Below are positions 27,412-35,393 of a DNA stretch of 64,000 nt, in pieces. Source of the DNA: Halococcus salsus. Its GTDB lineage: Archaea > Halobacteriota > Halobacteria > Halobacteriales > Halococcaceae. Each line of letters starts with the position of its first letter. The first letter of the stretch is position 1. The DNA is taken from assembly GCF_009900715.1 (NCBI RefSeq), contig NZ_JAAAJC010000006.1, positions 14,916 to 78,915 on the forward strand, written 5' to 3'. Both the position numbers and the translations under genes were made by a program. A model generated the notes under the pieces. It searched no databases, was not told the DNA's origin, and saw nothing but the letters and a program-made list of their open reading frames with translations.

Positions 27412-28055
27412 TTTGCACGACGCTAAAGCGTTTTGAGCGGGGGCAATGAACGAAAGCGAGCTGAGATCTCTGCTAGATGGCAAGGTTTCGATTTCGAACG
27501 ATACTCCTAACGAATACGGGAAATACCGAAGTGAGTGGCTGGTACTACCCGGGATCGTAATATCACTATTGGACCGGCTCCTCGAGAAGACACGCCTGAT
27601 GAGCTGGTCGATCTTGAGGACCGCCAGCATGAGACGGACGAAACACTCACCGAGCGCGCTGACACCAAGGCATACGGTATCGACGAACGTGCGGTGACAG
27701 GTTATCACAGTCGTGAACGAAGATCTCGGAGACGAATCACTCGTGGTGCCGATAGCACGCTTTTCGCTCGGTGAAACCATCGAGGAAACCGATTACGACC
27801 TCGTGGGTGAGGGCCTCCACGCCCCCCACCCCCCAGGTACTGGCTCCGATGATTCGCCTTTTGTATACCGTGCCGCGTTCCACCCGAGCGCCAGGGTTCC
27901 GAGATCGAGGGTGCCTGTGGGAAGAGTTCGAGATTACTGAGCGGTACCAGATCACGTTGATGGGTTAGCGTGGTCCTCGCATCTGGATGCCAATTGCGAT
28001 ACCCGAATCACCACCTGTCAAAGATTATATGCCGGTGAGGATCGTTTCTCGGTGA
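27412..28055. pseudogene. decayed coding stretch, family not recognised
   Basis: No intact gene fills this region. Plus-strand fragments in different frames look coding: an N-terminal piece from 27446 (SELRSLLDGKVSISNDTP), an acidic middle from about 27590 (TPDELVDLEDRQHETDETL), a piece from 27713 (GDESLVVPIARFSLGETI) and a tail ending near 27968. The order and shared direction suggest one former gene broken by several frameshifts. I cannot name it. Confidence 0.35.
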
Positions 28056-28880
28056 ATGGCGGGGAGAGGGGAAACCGTTGATTGGGGAGAACCCTTCGTC
28101 CTTAACAAGAAAGGGTCTCTGCTTCATTACTGGGTAGTTGGTCCTGCAGATGCACCCATGGTTGTGCTGAGCCACGGTGCAACAATGGACCATCATCTGT
28201 TCGATCAGCAGCTTGAGCCATTACTCCAGGCTGGATATCGAGTAGTGAGTTGGGATATTCGAGGCCATGGCCTCTCCAAGCCCCTTGGAGCAGATTTCAC
28301 CGTTCCACTTATTGTTGACGACTTGGTAGCGATACTCAACGAACTTGGCGTACAGAACGTTGTAGCACTCGGACAATCGTTTGGGGGATATGTATCTCAA
28401 GAACTCCTCATGCGTTATCCGGAACGTGTAGACGCGCTCGGAATTATTGGTGCAACTGATATTACGAGTATCCCCTCACGAACGGAGTACCTCGCTCTAA
28501 AGCTCTCGCCATACTTGTTCAAGGTCTGGCCGTATCAGAACCTCAAAAAAGTGATTTCTGCGCGCACGGCAGAAACAGAACGAGCGAAACAGTATGCCTA
28601 CCGTGCAACAAGCCACCTCTCAAAGCAGGAGTTCACAACAACTTGGAAGGGAGTCGCGGATGCTCTCCATTCAGAGCCGGGGTATGTGATTGAGAAGCCG
28701 TTTCTATTGACACATGGTGATGCCGATCGAACGGGGACAATCGCCCGCGATGCACCTTCATGGGCCGATCGGGAACCCAACTGTCGCTATGAAGTGATTC
28801 CGAACGCTGGCCACAACGCTAACGATGACAATCCAGAGTACTTCAATGGAATACTACTAGCATTCCTCAAATCTCTATGA
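28056..28880 (+). CDS. alpha/beta hydrolase
   Basis: The 274-residue cytoplasmic enzyme has the alpha/beta-hydrolase core: oxyanion-hole SHGATMDHHLF near residue 40, DIRGHGLS at residue 67, nucleophile Ser108 in GQSFGG, an acid in HGDADRTG near residue 225 and catalytic His253 in AGHNAN. A helical cap lies between about residues 130 and 215. Family members are esterases, lipases, haloalkane dehalogenases or carbon-carbon bond hydrolases. The substrate cannot be told, and the neighbours give no pathway. It converges with the RadA paralogue. Confidence 0.9.
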   Translation: MAGRGETVDWGEPFVLNKKGSLLHYWVVGPADAPMVVLSHGATMDHHLFDQQLEPLLQAGYRVVSWDIRGHGLSKPLGADFTVPLIVDDLVAILNELGVQNVVALGQSFGGYVSQELLMRYPERVDALGIIGATDITSIPSRTEYLALKLSPYLFKVWPYQNLKKVISARTAETERAKQYAYRATSHLSKQEFTTTWKGVADALHSEPGYVIEKPFLLTHGDADRTGTIARDAPSWADREPNCRYEVIPNAGHNANDDNPEYFNGILLAFLKSL

Positions 28881-28967
28881 GGGATTCAAACCCTCTGAGA
28901 TCGTTACCACCGAGAATGGTGGCGTTGCAAGCGGTCATCGTGAGATGACGTCCTCATTGATTGAGGA

Positions 28968-30002
28968 CTACTCGTCGACTAAACCTTCGTTCTCGACTCG
29001 CATTACTGCCTCTCCGTCCGGGAGATTCGGTGCATCGACGAGCCGGACGATTCGCTTCGTCCCTTTCGAGTTCCTGAGATAAAGTCGAACTGTCGATTTG
29101 TGGCCCAGTATGTTTCCGCCAATGGGTTTCGTTGGGTCACCGAAGTACGAATCGGGGTTACTCTGGACTTGATTTGTCACTAACACGGCAGCGTTGTAGA
29201 GGTCAGTGATTCGCGAGAGATCGTGGAGATGACGATTGAGCTTCTGTTGGCGTTCGGCGAGCTTTCCGCGGCCGACGTACTCTGCACGGAAATGTGCGGT
29301 CAGTGAATCAACGCAGACGAGCCGGACTGGCCAGTCCGAATCCTCGTGTTTGGCGATGATTTCCTGCGCTTTCTGAGCCAAGAGCATCTGGTGGTCGGAG
29401 TTGAATGCTTTCGCGACGTGGATTCGCTCGAGGACAGACTCGATAAACGAATCTATCGCGACTTCGTTCTCCGGAGCGCCTTCGATATCGCGCTGGTCCA
29501 TCGCTGCAGCGAGAATATCGGTTGGAAGGCCCCGGACCATCTCCTCGATACGTTCGGGTCGGAAGGTATCATCACTGTCGATGAATATCGCCCGTCCTTC
29601 GAGACCTCCGTACTCGAAGGGAAGCTGGACGTTGACCGCGAGCTGATGTGTGGCTTGAGATTTCCCGACGCCAAACTCCCCGTACACCTCTGTTATCGAA
29701 TGGGTTTCGACACCGCCACCGAGAAGGTCGTCGATAGCATCAACCTGCCAGCTGAGCTTCCCGATCTCGTTTCGCTGGTCGAGAACGAAACTTCCACTCT
29801 TGAATCCACCAATATCCGCGACGTCACGTGCAGCAGAGATGATACCAGCCGCGCTATTCTCACCGATGTCCGCGGTTGCAGCGAGCTCTCCCGGACTAGC
29901 GACTGCGATGCCCTGATAGGAGTCGTATCCCGATTCGACGAGCTTGTCAGCGGTCGCCGGGCCCACACCGGGTAGGTTCTCCAGGTTGACTGTTGCTGCC
30001 AT
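28968..30002 (-). CDS. RadA recombinase paralogue with altered catalytic residue
   Basis: The 344-residue protein is a full-length RadA/Rad51-family strand-exchange ATPase. It has an N-terminal HhH DNA-binding domain (NLENLPGVGPATADKLVESG), Walker A GEFGVGKS at residues 108-115, Walker B LVCVDSL near 228, and loop 2 NQVQSNPDSYFGDPTKPIGG. Haloarchaeal housekeeping RadA usually reads GEFGAGKS and VDSEDTFRPER; here these are GEFGVGKS and IDSDDTFRPER, so the residue equivalent to the catalytic Glu is Asp144. With the accessory-region setting, this suggests a second, divergent copy. ATG 30002 precedes the conserved N-terminus; the frame extends nine codons further. Whether another radA exists cannot be seen here. 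Confidence 0.9.
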   Translation of the reverse strand: MAATVNLENLPGVGPATADKLVESGYDSYQGIAVASPGELAATADIGENSAAGIISAARDVADIGGFKSGSFVLDQRNEIGKLSWQVDAIDDLLGGGVETHSITEVYGEFGVGKSQATHQLAVNVQLPFEYGGLEGRAIFIDSDDTFRPERIEEMVRGLPTDILAAAMDQRDIEGAPENEVAIDSFIESVLERIHVAKAFNSDHQMLLAQKAQEIIAKHEDSDWPVRLVCVDSLTAHFRAEYVGRGKLAERQQKLNRHLHDLSRITDLYNAAVLVTNQVQSNPDSYFGDPTKPIGGNILGHKSTVRLYLRNSKGTKRIVRLVDAPNLPDGEAVMRVENEGLVDE

Positions 30003-30305
30003 ACTGAAGAGGACGATGTAGCTGGTCATAAGACGCCGCCAACAGCTTAGTGAATGTGAACCGACTTCTGTCTATGTCCGTGGAAACCGGCGATAGGAGG
30101 CTTGTATTCAGTTCCCATATCACATTCGCTGACCACATGGGAATCGGCAGATATCATTCCGATTGGTTGGCGACTTTGATATCCCGTTTCTACGTCCACT
30201 TTCGCTCGTGACTCGGGTCCCCGCCGTGTTGGACGAGATAGTTACTGTCGATGATGAGTTCGGACCGGCCACAAAGTTGAGTTTGCAATAAGCGGGATAG
30301 GTGTA
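30003..30305. other. intergenic stretch between RadA and the ABC exporter
   Basis: It should contain the radA promoter near 30030-30060. On the exporter side it is the 3' flank of the permease gene. No reading frame with motifs is seen. Confidence 0.4.
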
Positions 30306-31145
30306 TCAACGCTCGCTGCGGTACATGTAGAGCGAGAGCGGTGCGAACACGGCGACGATCAACGCAGAAGCGATGAGCACCCACGTCACATCCATCAAGG
30401 CTACATTCCCATGCATGAGCCCCCGAGAGGCGTCGGTGAGATGCGTGACGGGATTCACACTGACCACGGTCTGGAGCCACGACGGCATAGTTGCCGGGTC
30501 GACGAAGATATTGCTCACGAACGTCAGCGGGAAGAGCACGAAAAAGCTCGCCGTCATGACGGACTCCGGCGTATCGACCAGCAACCCCGCGAGAACCCAG
30601 ATCCACGAAACGCTGAATGCGAAGACGAGGACGAGTGCGAGCGCCAGAACGACTCCTATGATTCCGGCTCTGGGACGGAAACCCAGAACGGCACCGAGCC
30701 CAACGACCATGATCGCCGCCATTGAGTAGCGAAGCACGTCGCCGAGGAGGGCTCCGACTAGTGGCGCAGGCTGCCAGATTGGGAGCGATTGGAATCGATC
30801 GAAGAGGCCTTTGTCGATATCCGTGTTGAGCCCGACGCCCGTATAGACGGTAATGAAGACGATGGATTGAACAAGGATCCCCGGTAGCAGGAACTGGATG
30901 TACTGCTGTGGTGACCCGGCGAGAGCACCCCCAAAGAGGAACGTAAACAACAACGTGAACATCAACGGGAATGCCGTGACATCGAGGAGTTGAAACGGTA
31001 CGTGCTTGATTTTCAGGAGTGCTCTCCATCCAAGGGTGAGTGAGGCGGAGATCGGGCCCGGGCGGGATGGCCGTTCGACCTGTGAGAGAACATCGTCGAG
31101 ATCGTCCTCAACGACATTGTTCGAGAGAGCGGTTTCAGTGCTCAT
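30306..31145 (-). CDS. ABC-2 type exporter permease (DrrB-like)
   Basis: The 279-residue protein has six predicted transmembrane helices and ABC-2 features, including the N-terminal cytoplasmic WRALLKIKHVPFQLLDVTAFPLMF and the conserved FLLPGILVQSIVF segment. Its start overlaps the ATPase stop as ATGA. Together they form a DrrAB-type efflux pump, a class that exports drugs, lipids or peptides. The first 30 residues are acidic and cytoplasmic. Substrate unknown. Confidence 0.9.
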   Translation of the reverse strand: MSTETALSNNVVEDDLDDVLSQVERPSRPGPISASLTLGWRALLKIKHVPFQLLDVTAFPLMFTLLFTFLFGGALAGSPQQYIQFLLPGILVQSIVFITVYTGVGLNTDIDKGLFDRFQSLPIWQPAPLVGALLGDVLRYSMAAIMVVGLGAVLGFRPRAGIIGVVLALALVLVFAFSVSWIWVLAGLLVDTPESVMTASFFVLFPLTFVSNIFVDPATMPSWLQTVVSVNPVTHLTDASRGLMHGNVALMDVTWVLIASALIVAVFAPLSLYMYRSER

Positions 31146-32251
31146 GCGGCCACCTCCTCGGTTGAATCCTCGACGGGCTGACCGGTGAGTGCGAGGAAAA
31201 CCTCATCGAGGCTCGCCTGTCCAAGCGACAACTCTGCGACGCCCACGTCAGCATCCGAGAGCGCTGTCAGCACCGCTACTGGCTCCTCGTCGTGTGGAAC
31301 GCTCGCGGAAAGAGTATCTCGGTCAGTTCCATGGTAGACCGCCTCTCCGAAGTGTTCCCGGAGGATGGCTTCGGCCTCCCCTCGACGTTCCGGATCCTGA
31401 AGCTGAACAGTGAGAGTACTTGCACCCACGGCGGCCTTCAGTTCGCGGCTCGTTCCTTCTGCGATGACTTGGCCGTTGTCGATGACGGCAAGTCGGTCAG
31501 CAAGCCGATCTGCCTCATCGAGGTATTGCGTAGTGAGAAGAACAGTGGTTCCCTCGGCGGCGATGGCTCGGATGATGACCCAGACTTGGTTTCGGCTTCG
31601 TGGGTCGAGCCCCGTCGTTGGCTCGTCTAAGAAGAGTACCTCGGGCGTAACAATTAGGCTCGCGGCGACATCGAGTCGACGCCGCATCCCACCGGAGTAC
31701 GTTCGTACCTGGCGCGTAGCAGCCGCCTCGAGACCGAAGGCAGTAAGCAGCTCGTCGGCGCGCTCCTTCGCAGCGCGCCAAGAGAACCCGAGCAGACGTC
31801 CCACGAGAACGAGGTTCTCGCGTCCACTGAGATCCTCATCGACTGAGGCGTACTGACCTGTGAGACTTACTTTTGCACGGACTTCGGCTGCGTCCTCCAC
31901 GACGTCGTATCCAAGGACAGTCGCCGTACCGGCGGTCGGGCGGAGCAACGTGGTGAGTATCCGAATTATCGTCGTCTTCCCGGCACCGTTGGGACCTAAG
32001 AGGCCATACACCGAACCCCGAGGTATTCGAAGATCAACTCCGTCCACGGCGTTCGTTTCCCCGAACGATTTTTCGAGATCATTAGTCTCGATGGCGAAAG
32101 TCGAGTCGTCGGTCCTTCCGAAAGGAAGGGTGCCATTTTCAGTCACCGATGGCGATGAGTTGAGAGGCCCTGTTTCCACCGAAGCCACCTCTTCTGAGCT
32201 CGAGATTTCTGTAATCTTGCCAGTCTGTTTCGGCGATCGGGATTCGTTCAT
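31142..32251 (-). CDS. ABC exporter ATPase (DrrA-like)
   Basis: The 369-residue ATPase has a Walker A motif GPNGAGKTT, a Q-loop segment, the signature SGGMRRR, Walker B LFLDEP and the DrrA-type C-terminal region (LGQASLDEVFLALTG). An N-terminal extension of about 50 residues, Ser/Thr/Glu-rich, precedes the ATPase fold at AIETNDLEKSF and is longer than usual. It could be regulatory or the start could be internal. A 47-codon ORF directly upstream overlaps its start codon as ATGA. The permease follows with a second ATGA overlap. Confidence 0.92.
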   Translation of the reverse strand: MNESRSPKQTGKITEISSSEEVASVETGPLNSSPSVTENGTLPFGRTDDSTFAIETNDLEKSFGETNAVDGVDLRIPRGSVYGLLGPNGAGKTTIIRILTTLLRPTAGTATVLGYDVVEDAAEVRAKVSLTGQYASVDEDLSGRENLVLVGRLLGFSWRAAKERADELLTAFGLEAAATRQVRTYSGGMRRRLDVAASLIVTPEVLFLDEPTTGLDPRSRNQVWVIIRAIAAEGTTVLLTTQYLDEADRLADRLAVIDNGQVIAEGTSRELKAAVGASTLTVQLQDPERRGEAEAILREHFGEAVYHGTDRDTLSASVPHDEEPVAVLTALSDADVGVAELSLGQASLDEVFLALTGQPVEDSTEEVAA

Positions 32252-32391
32252 GTGCTTGATTCTCCATTGCCAACTCGTGGTTGAGCGCTCGCGAGTCGAT
32301 GCGCTGTTTCGGTTCCATCCGAGTGTGTTCTGCTGGTACCCCGAGTGCGAATTGCGACCAACGGATTCTCGACATGCTTATTGATAGTCAT
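32248..32391 (-). CDS. 47-codon ORF overlapping the exporter ATPase start
   Basis: From ATG 32391 a 47-codon frame ends in a TGA that overlaps the ATPase ATG (ATGA), the same junction as between the ATPase and permease genes. The product is basic, Arg/Thr/Ser-rich and has no motif, so it is more likely a translational leader than a folded protein. It could also be a chance frame. If real, it would tie ATPase translation to upstream initiation. Confidence 0.28.
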   Translation of the reverse strand: MTINKHVENPLVAIRTRGTSRTHSDGTETAHRLASAQPRVGNGESST

Positions 32392-33203
32392 TGCTTCAGA
32401 TCCCTCGAATCGAGTAGGTCTTTTTAGACGATAAACCAGAGCTATATGCGGAGCGAAAGTGATCGATTGAGGAATGGAGCCGTGTATCTTAGGCCTTCGT
32501 GGCATTTACTCGTGGCATGGAGGAGTTACACTTCGAACGTGAACCCCGGGTAAGGTGGCCTTGCTCCGATGATGTCGGGAACTACGCTTCCGCAAGTGCA
32601 AGTGATAGCCCTACAACTCTACTTCCGGACTCGTCCGATTTCTAGTCGCGCTGAAAGCCATTCTTCGGCGAAACTGTGTTCTTCTTCGTCGCTCGGAATC
32701 GGAGATAAATGGGAACTCGGTCTTTGGTCGATAGCAGTTCCTACAGGCAGCGAGCTTCGTTAGCAGGTTCGCTACGGCCGCTTCCAGTGATGGAATAGAT
32801 AACGACATGCCAGTGTCCTCTCGTCTTCTAATCACCCTCGGCGGCCGGGACGATCGGCGTTCCACTCAACCACTACTTGATAAGAGAGTCGACGAGCGTG
32901 TTCAGCTCGAAGTCGTTGATCCGCCAGTTCTAACGAGGGCCCAGCTCATGTCGATTTCTTTCAAGAGGGTGGGAAACCAACAGACGCTTTGTACAGAACA
33001 CGGAGCCGACTGGGAAGCAGATATTCGTCGTTCACTCTGATAGAACAAGAATGAAGAAGGCGTACAACCCCTGTTTTTGGGTACCACGGTGTGGAGCCGG
33101 CGGTGGGGACAACGCTGTCCGTTCAGGACATAGTCGGCTCGTCTACACTCAGCCCCATAGAACTCGTGAGCACGAGTACGACCTCTGTTAGCTGAATACG
33201 CAG
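32392..33203. other. gene-free stretch before TnpB element 2
   Basis: Several open frames of 60 to 85 codons occur on both strands with Arg/Ser-rich composition and no motif. AT-rich stretches near 32430-32460 may hold the exporter promoter (minus strand). I see no tRNA or repeat. The region may be decayed. Confidence 0.4.
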
Positions 33204-33260
33204 GGCGCTAATCCCCCTTCCTCAGCGAGCGCCGAAGGCGCGAGCAGGGAGGGGATACAG
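33204..33260 (+). mobile_element. left end of TnpB element 2
   Basis: GGCGCTAATCCCCCTTCCTCAG is followed by the inner hairpin GCGCC-GAA-GGCGC and closes with GGGAGGGG, giving a branched palindrome about 100 bases upstream of the first gene of the element. The solo end at 6006 has the same order and first eight bases. Confidence 0.65.
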
Positions 33261-33362
33261 CGTCCGTCATCATCTGTTCTTTCGTCTGTTCCGCGACGGT
33301 TGCCGGCCCACAGGCCAGCACATATCGTAACTGAATTGTGTGTATAGTACATATCTTGTGTT

Positions 33363-33485
33363 GTGACGCAACGGAAGAACATCACTATCCGCGACGACCA
33401 AGAGGAGTGGATTCAGGACAATCACCTGAACCTCTCCCGGTTCGTCCAAGACGCTTTGGATGAGTTGATCGAGGAGCGCGGATAG
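33363..33485 (+). CDS. ribbon-helix-helix microprotein encoded with TnpB (40 aa)
   Basis: A GTG at 33363 opens a 40-codon frame: a short beta strand KNITIRDDQ, a helix EEWIQDN, a turn HLNLSRFVQ and a second helix DALDELIEER. This is the ribbon-helix-helix (CopG/MetJ/Arc) fold in its smallest form. It ends three bases before the tnpB ATG, so the two are almost certainly cotranscribed. Such a dimeric DNA-binding protein could bind the left-end palindrome upstream and repress tnpB. Function is inferred from fold and position. Confidence 0.7.
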   Translation: MTQRKNITIRDDQEEWIQDNHLNLSRFVQDALDELIEERG

Positions 33486-33488
33486 CGA

Positions 33489-34724
33489 ATGTGGTACGCT
33501 CGTCGGTATCGGATGTTTCCGACCAATGCTCAGTCCGAGTGCATGGACGAGCATCGGAACATCTACCGGCAGGCGTACAACCATTTCCTGTACCGTCTCA
33601 ATCACGCCGACGGACGAACATTGATGCGTGACCTCCGCGACGAGTTGCCCGAACTCAAGAAGTGGTGGACTGATCTCAAAGAGGTCCATTCGCGGGCGCT
33701 ACAGCGCGTTGCCGAACGACTTGACAACAACCTCTCGCGCCTCGCGAAAATGAAAGAGAAGGGACGGAAGGTTGGTCAACTCAAGTGGAAAGCGCCGTCG
33801 GAGTACCGTTCGTTCACGTACAGTCAATCCGGCTTCGAACTCAAGAATACGAGTGGTCGGACGGCTGTGCTACGACTTTCGAAGATCGGCGAGATATCGA
33901 TCCGCTACCACCGCGAACTCTCCGACGACGCGACGATCAAAGAAATCCATGTCAAGAAAGAGCGAACTGGCGAGTGGTTCGCATCTCTCGTCGTGGACGA
34001 CGGCGAACCGACGCCCGAACCACCCAAGAACCCCGACGAGTGCGTTGGAATTGATGTGGGGATACTCAAGTATGTCCACGACTCCGATGGTTTCGCCGTT
34101 GGTTCGCTTGACCTATCCGACGAGCGCGAACGCTTGGAACGTGAGCAACGAAAACTATCGCGGAAGGAACATGGTTCGGCGAACTACAAACGTCAGCGCC
34201 GACGGGTAGCCGAGTGTCACGCTGACCTGAAACGGAAGCGCCGCGACTTTCTTCACCGGCTCTCGAACTACTACGCTACCGAGTACGACTTCGTGGCAAT
34301 GGAAGACTTGAACGTTGCTGGCATGATGCAGTTCAAGTCAAACAGTCGCAACCGAGCATCCGCCGCGTGGGGTACTTTTCTACGGATGCTCGAATACAAG
34401 TGCGAGCGCGAAGGAACACACTTCGTTGCGGTGAACCCGGCAGGAACGACCAAAGAGTGTTCTCGGTGTGGCATCAAGACCGAGAAACCGCTGTGGGTAC
34501 GCGAACACTCATGCCCGGCTTGTGGTTTTGAAGCCGACCGTGACGAGAACGCGGCCTACAACGTACTCGCACGCGGTCTCAAAGATGTAGGGGTGGTTCA
34601 CCCCGAAAGAACGCCTGTGGAGACTGCGCTCCCTGTGTCTACCGCTTCGGTGGATGCAAAGCGCGTCGTGGAAGCAGGAAGCCCCGCCCTCAAGGAGCGA
34701 ACGGCGTCAGCCGTGAGCGAGTAG
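33489..34724 (+). CDS. tnpB: TnpB RNA-guided nuclease (second, distinct type)
   Basis: The 411-residue TnpB has complete RuvC residues: Asp189 in GIDVGILKYV, Glu272 in AMEDLNVAGM and Asp352 in DRDENAAYN. The zinc finger is canonical, with Cys324, Cys327, Cys342 and Cys345. The N-terminus WYARRYRMFPTNAQ has the usual OrfB N-terminal helix-turn-helix start. The stop codon lies inside the right-end hairpin, so the 3' end of the gene is also guide-RNA scaffold. It is only distantly similar to the TnpB of element 1. No tnpA is adjacent. Confidence 0.93.
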   Translation: MWYARRYRMFPTNAQSECMDEHRNIYRQAYNHFLYRLNHADGRTLMRDLRDELPELKKWWTDLKEVHSRALQRVAERLDNNLSRLAKMKEKGRKVGQLKWKAPSEYRSFTYSQSGFELKNTSGRTAVLRLSKIGEISIRYHRELSDDATIKEIHVKKERTGEWFASLVVDDGEPTPEPPKNPDECVGIDVGILKYVHDSDGFAVGSLDLSDERERLEREQRKLSRKEHGSANYKRQRRRVAECHADLKRKRRDFLHRLSNYYATEYDFVAMEDLNVAGMMQFKSNSRNRASAAWGTFLRMLEYKCEREGTHFVAVNPAGTTKECSRCGIKTEKPLWVREHSCPACGFEADRDENAAYNVLARGLKDVGVVHPERTPVETALPVSTASVDAKRVVEAGSPALKERTASAVSE

Positions 34725-34740
34725 GGTGGGGTAGTTCACC
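34683..34740 (+). ncRNA. predicted TnpB guide RNA scaffold and right end, element 2
   Basis: CCCCGCCCT pairs with AGGGTGGGG across an inner CGGC-GTCA-GCCG hairpin; the tnpB stop codon lies within the 3' strand. The outer stem, the GTCA tetraloop and the CCCTCAAG sequence repeat those of element 1. In known TnpB systems the transcript continues past the element into the flank, which gives the guide; here that would start at about 34739-34741. Exact right-end position is not certain. Confidence 0.55.
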
Positions 34741-34770
34741 AATTAGGGTTCAGAAAATAGCCGAGATGAT

Positions 34771-34938
34771 GTGGAAGTTTGTAAGCAGTGTTTCGACCAG
34801 TATCGAAACGAACCGTTCTGGTCGCTACGTCGTTTGAGGAGCACCTCTGACCCGGAGATGAAAGCACTCGCTAGAGGTTATCCCGACGTTTGGCGACGGA
34901 AGCCAACTCAACAGGAGACCGCAATCGTTAGATGGTGA
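34771..34938 (+). CDS. small Cys-containing ORF next to element 2, possibly a gene remnant
   Basis: A GTG at 34771 opens a 55-codon frame with CKQC near the N-terminus, FWSLRRLRSTSDPEM in the middle and a Trp-rich C-terminus. The frame is open eight further codons upstream, to a stop codon just past the element end. The residue pattern looks more like protein than chance. It could be a microprotein or the 3' part of a gene whose 5' part was displaced by the insertion. No family recognised. Confidence 0.35.
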   Translation: MEVCKQCFDQYRNEPFWSLRRLRSTSDPEMKALARGYPDVWRRKPTQQETAIVRW

Positions 34939-34982
34939 GCAGTTTCTTCGATAGGATCACGAACGTACCTCAACCCCTCGCC

Positions 34983-35237
34983 CTACGGGTCCTTGTACAC
35001 CGGTCTGAGGTCGGTCACGTCCGCGTTGTACCCGAGCCACACGCTGAGCACCGAGGCCGCGCCGACGAGATACATGGGGAAGAGGAGGACGATCGCGTAG
35101 CCAGCCAGGTGCAACGGGATCACGTCGACCGTATGGAGTGTGCCGATCCCGGCGAGTCCGAGCAGTGCCGCCGCTATCATCCCCGACCGGAACGCGCTGT
35201 CGGCGGCCGGACCGGGGGAGCTCTTGAGTGTCGTCAT
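34983..35237 (-). CDS. small membrane protein, two helices (84 aa)
   Basis: The 84-residue protein has a polar N-terminus and two transmembrane helices (about residues 20-36 and 44-68). The second has PLHLAGYAIVLLFPMYLVGAA, and the C-terminus is charged and probably cytoplasmic. It is the first gene in the GC-rich part of the window and is divergent from UspA. Small two-helix proteins of this kind sometimes act as subunits of sodium-coupled transporters, but the nearby BCCT protein is not known to need one. Function unknown. Confidence 0.6.
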   Translation of the reverse strand: MTTLKSSPGPAADSAFRSGMIAAALLGLAGIGTLHTVDVIPLHLAGYAIVLLFPMYLVGAASVLSVWLGYNADVTDLRPVYKDP

Positions 35238-35393
35238 ACTATCCCTACGCCATCGAGTCGATAAACGATTGTGAAACGGGTCGCCTACCGGTGTAGCTCG
35301 TCCATCGCCCCGGTCGAACGTCCAAGATAAATGGGTGACCTATCTCCTCACCAGATTTATGCCGATATGCGAGGTAGCCCAGTGTGAACGATC

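Larger units (their letters stand above)
33204..34740 (+). mobile_element. IS200/IS605-family element 2 (RHH + tnpB)
   Basis: The unit has a left-end hairpin, an RHH microprotein gene, tnpB and a right-end hairpin, about 1.54 kb. There is no tnpA. It lies close to the point where base composition changes to GC-rich, core-like sequence. The downstream flank carries a 55-codon coding-like frame that may be a gene interrupted by the insertion. Confidence 0.7.

Noticed and set aside
33188-34740. Possible CRISPR-like repeats near TnpB element 2
   Set aside because: The repeated GC-rich blocks are the two element ends; there is no regular spacing or repeat unit.
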